DNA from: Pseudobdellovibrionaceae bacterium
GTDB taxonomy: Bacteria > Bdellovibrionota > Bdellovibrionia > Bdellovibrionales > Bdellovibrionaceae
Length of the DNA: 64,000 nucleotides
Direction: 5' to 3'
Assembly: GCA_019637875.1 (NCBI GenBank)
Contig: JAHBUW010000001.1
Location: 248,001-312,000 of the forward strand
Of the stretch, positions 60,797 to 64,000 are shown piece by piece. Position 1 is the stretch's first letter; each line of letters begins with the position of its first letter. The position numbers and the translations under genes are program-made. The notes under the pieces were generated by a model. That model was not told the origin of the DNA, searched no databases, and saw only the letters and a program-made list of their open reading frames with translations.

Positions 60797-62728
60797 TTAT
60801 TCCGGATCTTCGAGGTAAGTGTAGCCCGCAAGACCTTCTTCGTAGTGCTTGATCAGAAGCTTCGCCTCGGTTTTCGTCAAGGTGCCTTTTTGGATGCTTT
60901 CCTCGCACGAATTACGAATGGCTTCGACCATATGGGTCTGCGTGTACTGAACGTAACTCAGAACCTCGGTGACGGTGTCGCCGGGGACGAAGTGATCCAG
61001 CGTATAGCCGGTGTTGGTCACGGACACGTGAACCGCATCGGTGTCGCCGAAGAGGTTGTGCAAGTCGCCCAAGATCTCTTGGTACGCGCCCGTCAGGAAG
61101 ACCGCCAGGTAGTAGGGCTTGCCTTCCACATAGGGGTGCACGGTCAGGGTGCGACGGGTTTTACCGGTTTCGGTGTCGATGAACTTTTCGAGTTTACCGT
61201 CCGAGTCGCAGGTTAGGTCGGCGAGCGTGCACTGACGTGAGGGCTCTTCGAGCAAACGGTGGATCGGCATCACGGGGAACATCTGACCTACGGCCCAGCT
61301 ATCGGGGATCGACTGGAACACCGAGAAGTTGCAGAAGTAGGTGTCGCACATCTCGTCCGAGAGCGCCTGGACGATCTCTTCGCCGTCATCGGATTTCTGC
61401 GCGAGTTTGATCATCTTCGTCGCGATGGCGAAGTACATGCTTTCGCACCACGCGCGCTGTTGAAGATTCAAAACGCCGTAAGTGAACAGTTGCATCGCCT
61501 CTTGGCGCGATTGGCTCAAGTCGTTGAAGCACTCGTTCAAGTTATCGGGATTCAGCTTCTCGTGGATGTACTGCATGTCTTGCAGCACGGGATGATCCGC
61601 TTTGGTCGCGGGACGCGGGGGCTCTTTACGGCTCAGGTTATTGACGCCGAGGACGTTGAAGACGAGCACCGAGTGATGCGCGGTCAGGAAACGTCCCGAT
61701 TCGGTCACGATGTTCGGGTGCGGGATGTTGCGCTCGTCACAAGCCGCTTGCAAGGCCGAGACGACGTCGTTCGCGTACTCTTGTTCCGAGTAGTTGATCG
61801 AGCTGTCGGAGTTTCCGGTCCCGTCGTAATCGACGCCCAGGCCGCCGCCGACGTCGATGAATCTGAGGCCATTCGCGCCCATATTGTAGATCTCGGTGAA
61901 GAAGCGCACGCCTTCTTTGAGCGAGGACTTGATGCTCGTGATGGCGGGGATCTGCGAACCGATGTGGAAGTGAACGAGCTCCAGGCAGTCGAGCATGTTC
62001 TCTTTGCGCAGGTACTCGATGCCTTCGACGACTTCGACGGTGGTCAAACCGAACTTCGAACGGGCGCCGCTCGAATCCACCCATTTGCCCGCGCCTTGCG
62101 AATTCAGCTTCATGCGGAAGCCGATGTGCGGTTTCGCATTCAACTTTTTCGCCGCGTTGACGATCAGGATCAGCTCTTCGTAGCGATCGACGACGATGAT
62201 GGTGTGTTTACCGATCTTCTGCGACAGGATCGCGGTCTCGATGTACTCGGTGTCTTTGAAGCCGTTGCAGATGATCAGCGAGTCGTTGTTTTTCGCCATG
62301 GCGAGAACGATCAGGAGTTCGGGTTTTGAACCGCACTCCAGACCCAGGCGACGCGAGGATCCGCGTTTCACGAGCTCTTCGACGAGGTGGCGCTGCTGGT
62401 TCACTTTCACGGGGTAAACGCCCGCGTAGTAACCCTTGTAGCTGTGGTCGGCGATGGCTTTCCCGAAGCAGTCGTTGATCAGATCGACGCGGGCTTTGAG
62501 GATGTCGGGGAAGCGGATCATGATCGGTACGCGGATTCCGCGGTCGAGCAGATCTTGCGTCAGTTCATGAAGGTCGACGCTGGGGGCATCGGCCGCGCCG
62601 CTGTTGTGGACGGCGACATTCCCGGAGTCGTTAATGCGAAAGTAACCTTCGCCCCAAGCGTTGATTCCGTAGACTTCTTCGCTCTGCTGCTTAGACCACT
62701 CGCCGGATGAACTGCGGGTTTGTTCCAT
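60797..62728 (-). CDS. speA: Biosynthetic arginine decarboxylase
   Basis: 643 residues (E. coli SpeA is ~658). The PLP-binding Lys is in YYAGVYPVKVNQQRHLV; DVGGGLGVDYDG binds the phosphate; the catalytic Cys region is CDTYFCNFSVFQS. It makes agmatine from arginine for polyamine synthesis. GGGAGG lies 11 bases before the ATG. It follows leuS on the same strand but a terminator separates them. Confidence 0.95.
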   Translation of the reverse strand: MEQTRSSSGEWSKQQSEEVYGINAWGEGYFRINDSGNVAVHNSGAADAPSVDLHELTQDLLDRGIRVPIMIRFPDILKARVDLINDCFGKAIADHSYKGYYAGVYPVKVNQQRHLVEELVKRGSSRRLGLECGSKPELLIVLAMAKNNDSLIICNGFKDTEYIETAILSQKIGKHTIIVVDRYEELILIVNAAKKLNAKPHIGFRMKLNSQGAGKWVDSSGARSKFGLTTVEVVEGIEYLRKENMLDCLELVHFHIGSQIPAITSIKSSLKEGVRFFTEIYNMGANGLRFIDVGGGLGVDYDGTGNSDSSINYSEQEYANDVVSALQAACDERNIPHPNIVTESGRFLTAHHSVLVFNVLGVNNLSRKEPPRPATKADHPVLQDMQYIHEKLNPDNLNECFNDLSQSRQEAMQLFTYGVLNLQQRAWCESMYFAIATKMIKLAQKSDDGEEIVQALSDEMCDTYFCNFSVFQSIPDSWAVGQMFPVMPIHRLLEEPSRQCTLADLTCDSDGKLEKFIDTETGKTRRTLTVHPYVEGKPYYLAVFLTGAYQEILGDLHNLFGDTDAVHVSVTNTGYTLDHFVPGDTVTEVLSYVQYTQTHMVEAIRNSCEESIQKGTLTKTEAKLLIKHYEEGLAGYTYLEDPE

Positions 62729-62750
62729 CGTTCTGATCGCCTCCCATTAT

Positions 62751-62778
62751 AAAAGTCAGCCGCTTCAAGCGGCTGACT
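62751..62778 (-). terminator. Intrinsic terminator of leuS
   Basis: On the minus strand AGTCAGCCGCTT pairs with AAGCGGCTGACT (12 bp, tiny loop), followed by TTTT. It begins ten bases after the leuS stop. TATAAT overlaps the T stretch and could be a -10 box for speA, though no good -35 is at the right distance. Confidence 0.85.
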
Positions 62779-62787
62779 AAATATGAA

Positions 62788-64000
62788 TCAGGCGATCAAA
62801 TTAACGATTTTTCCGGCTTTGTAAATGATCTTTTTCAAGGGCTGGCCGTTCACCGCGGCCGCGACCGAAGCCACGGCCAGCGCGGCTTTGACGGCCTCTT
62901 CCTCCGAGGCGTCGAGCGCCAGCTCCACCGTGCCGCGCATCTTGCCGTTCACCTGCACGCCCACGACGGCCGTGTTGTCCACGGTCTTTGCGGGATCGTA
63001 GGTGGGCCACGGCGCCAGCGAGACGAGTCCTTCACCGCCCAGGCGCGACCAGAGCTCCTCGGCGATGTGCGGGCCGAGCGGCATCAGCAGCTGCGACAGC
63101 GTGCGCAGGGCCGCTTTGGGACGCAGGTTCTGTTTGTACAGCTCGTTCACGAAAATCATCATGGCCGAGATCGCGGTGTTGTAGCTCAGGATCTCGATGT
63201 CCTCGGTGACCTTCTTGATCGTTTTGTGCAGGAGCTTTTCCACGTCCGCGGGCAATTCCTGATCCAACGCTGACAATTGACCGTCTTCGCTGACGGCCAA
63301 ACGCCACAAACGATCCAGGAAGCGCTTCACGCCGTCGATCCCGTTCGTCGCCCAGGGCTTGTCCTTGTCGGTGGGACCCATGAAGCAGATGTACAGACGG
63401 ACGGCATCTGCGCCGAAGCTCGCGCGAACGTCGTCGGGGTTGATGACGTTGCCGCGAGATTTGGACATTTTCTCGCCGTCGGGGCCTAGGACCAAACCTT
63501 GGTGGAAGAGTTTTTGGATGGGCTCATCGTGCGAAACAAGGCCCGCGTCGAAAAGCACCTTTTGCCAGAAACGCGCGTACAGCAAATGCCCCACGGTGTG
63601 TTCGGCGCCGCCGACGTACAAATCCACGGGCATCCAGTACTTCTGCGCTTCGAAGCTGAACGGTGCCGAGTTGTTTTGCGGATCCGCGTAGCGCAGGAAG
63701 TACCACGAGCTTCCCGCGGACCCCGGCATGGTGTCGGTTTCACGTAAGACGCCCGCGCCGACTTCGACCCAGTCCTTCACTTTCGCGAGGGGGGCTTCGC
63801 CTTTATCCGAGGGTTCGTAGTCCGCGACTTCCGGGAGCACCACGGGGAGCTCCGCCGTGGGCACGGGTTTCAGGCCGTCTTTGGTGTGCAACATGGGGAT
63901 GGGCTCGCCCCAATAGCGTTGGCGCGAAAACAACCAGTCGCGCAGTTTGTACTGCACCTGGCGCTCGCCGAGTCCGCGTTTTTGAATTTCCGCGACCGCT
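62788..64000 (-). CDS. leuS: Leucyl-tRNA synthetase, C-terminal part (partial)
   Basis: About 404 residues are visible; the frame runs off the right edge (5' end missing). It contains RDWLFSRQRYWGEPIP, the KMSKS loop in GEKMSKSRGNVINPDD, the LeuRS anticodon-binding helical domain and the small C-terminal domain ending KIIYKAGKIVNLIA. It charges tRNA-Leu. Confidence 0.97.
   Translation of the reverse strand, partial: AVAEIQKRGLGERQVQYKLRDWLFSRQRYWGEPIPMLHTKDGLKPVPTAELPVVLPEVADYEPSDKGEAPLAKVKDWVEVGAGVLRETDTMPGSAGSSWYFLRYADPQNNSAPFSFEAQKYWMPVDLYVGGAEHTVGHLLYARFWQKVLFDAGLVSHDEPIQKLFHQGLVLGPDGEKMSKSRGNVINPDDVRASFGADAVRLYICFMGPTDKDKPWATNGIDGVKRFLDRLWRLAVSEDGQLSALDQELPADVEKLLHKTIKKVTEDIEILSYNTAISAMMIFVNELYKQNLRPKAALRTLSQLLMPLGPHIAEELWSRLGGEGLVSLAPWPTYDPAKTVDNTAVVGVQVNGKMRGTVELALDASEEEAVKAALAVASVAAAVNGQPLKKIIYKAGKIVNLIA

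Noticed and set aside
1-64000. tRNA/rRNA genes, CRISPR arrays, transposases or prophage genes
   Set aside because: No T-loop pattern, spaced repeats, DDE/serine recombinase motifs or phage proteins were seen by eye on either strand; a tool scan could still find a short one.

Overview
The window is 64 kb of dense, GC-rich chromosomal DNA. About 60 protein genes sit almost end to end on both strands. I see no tRNA or rRNA gene, no insertion sequence and no CRISPR array. Gene content and style suggest a member of the Bdellovibrionota (Bdellovibrio-like). The clues are many small secreted proteins and lipoproteins, a HAD-IG 5'-nucleotidase, a short homogentisate dioxygenase, a patatin-like protein, a secreted phospholipase A2 homologue and GTG/TTG starts. 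This placement is inference; no marker rRNA is present.

Layout. 1-4048: leucine-degradation operon (end of the carboxyltransferase subunit, methylglutaconyl-CoA hydratase-like protein, biotin carboxylase, a separate biotin carrier protein, HMG-CoA lyase). A 271-bp element with nested inverted repeats that can fold into a junction lies between the first two genes. 4150-6420: membrane-anchored unknown protein and a von Willebrand A protein. 6559-11205 (minus strand): coupled vitamin B5/CoA operon (DUF2520-type Rossmann protein, panB, panC, coaBC, coaX, panD). 11360-17092: secreted unknown, patatin-like protein, 5'-nucleotidase, rhodanese, PIF1/RecD-like helicase. 17109-25979: tyrosine catabolism (hpd, hmgA), ribD, coiled-coil protein, Tat-exported intradiol dioxygenase, SPOUT RNA methyltransferase, long phenylalanine hydroxylase, hldD.

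26130-34643: S41 protease with PDZ, carboxylesterase, a divergent SelO-like pseudokinase, secreted unknowns, a degenerate GtrB-like membrane protein and an alpha/beta hydrolase. 34720-42519 (minus strand): outer-membrane cluster in which a four-haem lipoprotein, a two-haem lipoprotein, a one-haem barrel protein and a porin overlap end to end, next to an orphan PstS-like binding protein and a second porin. 42603-54059: ATP-grasp-like protein, exonuclease III, metallo-beta-lactamase-fold lipoprotein, transpeptidase PBP, TetR regulator, short Gre-like factor, phospholipase A2 homologue, a tandem pair of secreted paralogues, SH3 protein and a TraR/DksA protein with a long structured leader. 54186-58083: Yej-type peptide ABC importer without its ATPase. 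58174-64000: serine hydrolase, small proteins, speA and the 3' part of leuS.

The pathways fit an amino-acid-fed life: Leu goes to acetoacetate/acetyl-CoA, Phe/Tyr through homogentisate, and peptides are imported and cleaved. The features I would follow up first are the junction element at 210-480, the haem/porin operon, the divergent SelO, and the structured non-coding stretches at 19291-19422, 23201-23255 and 53468-53687.
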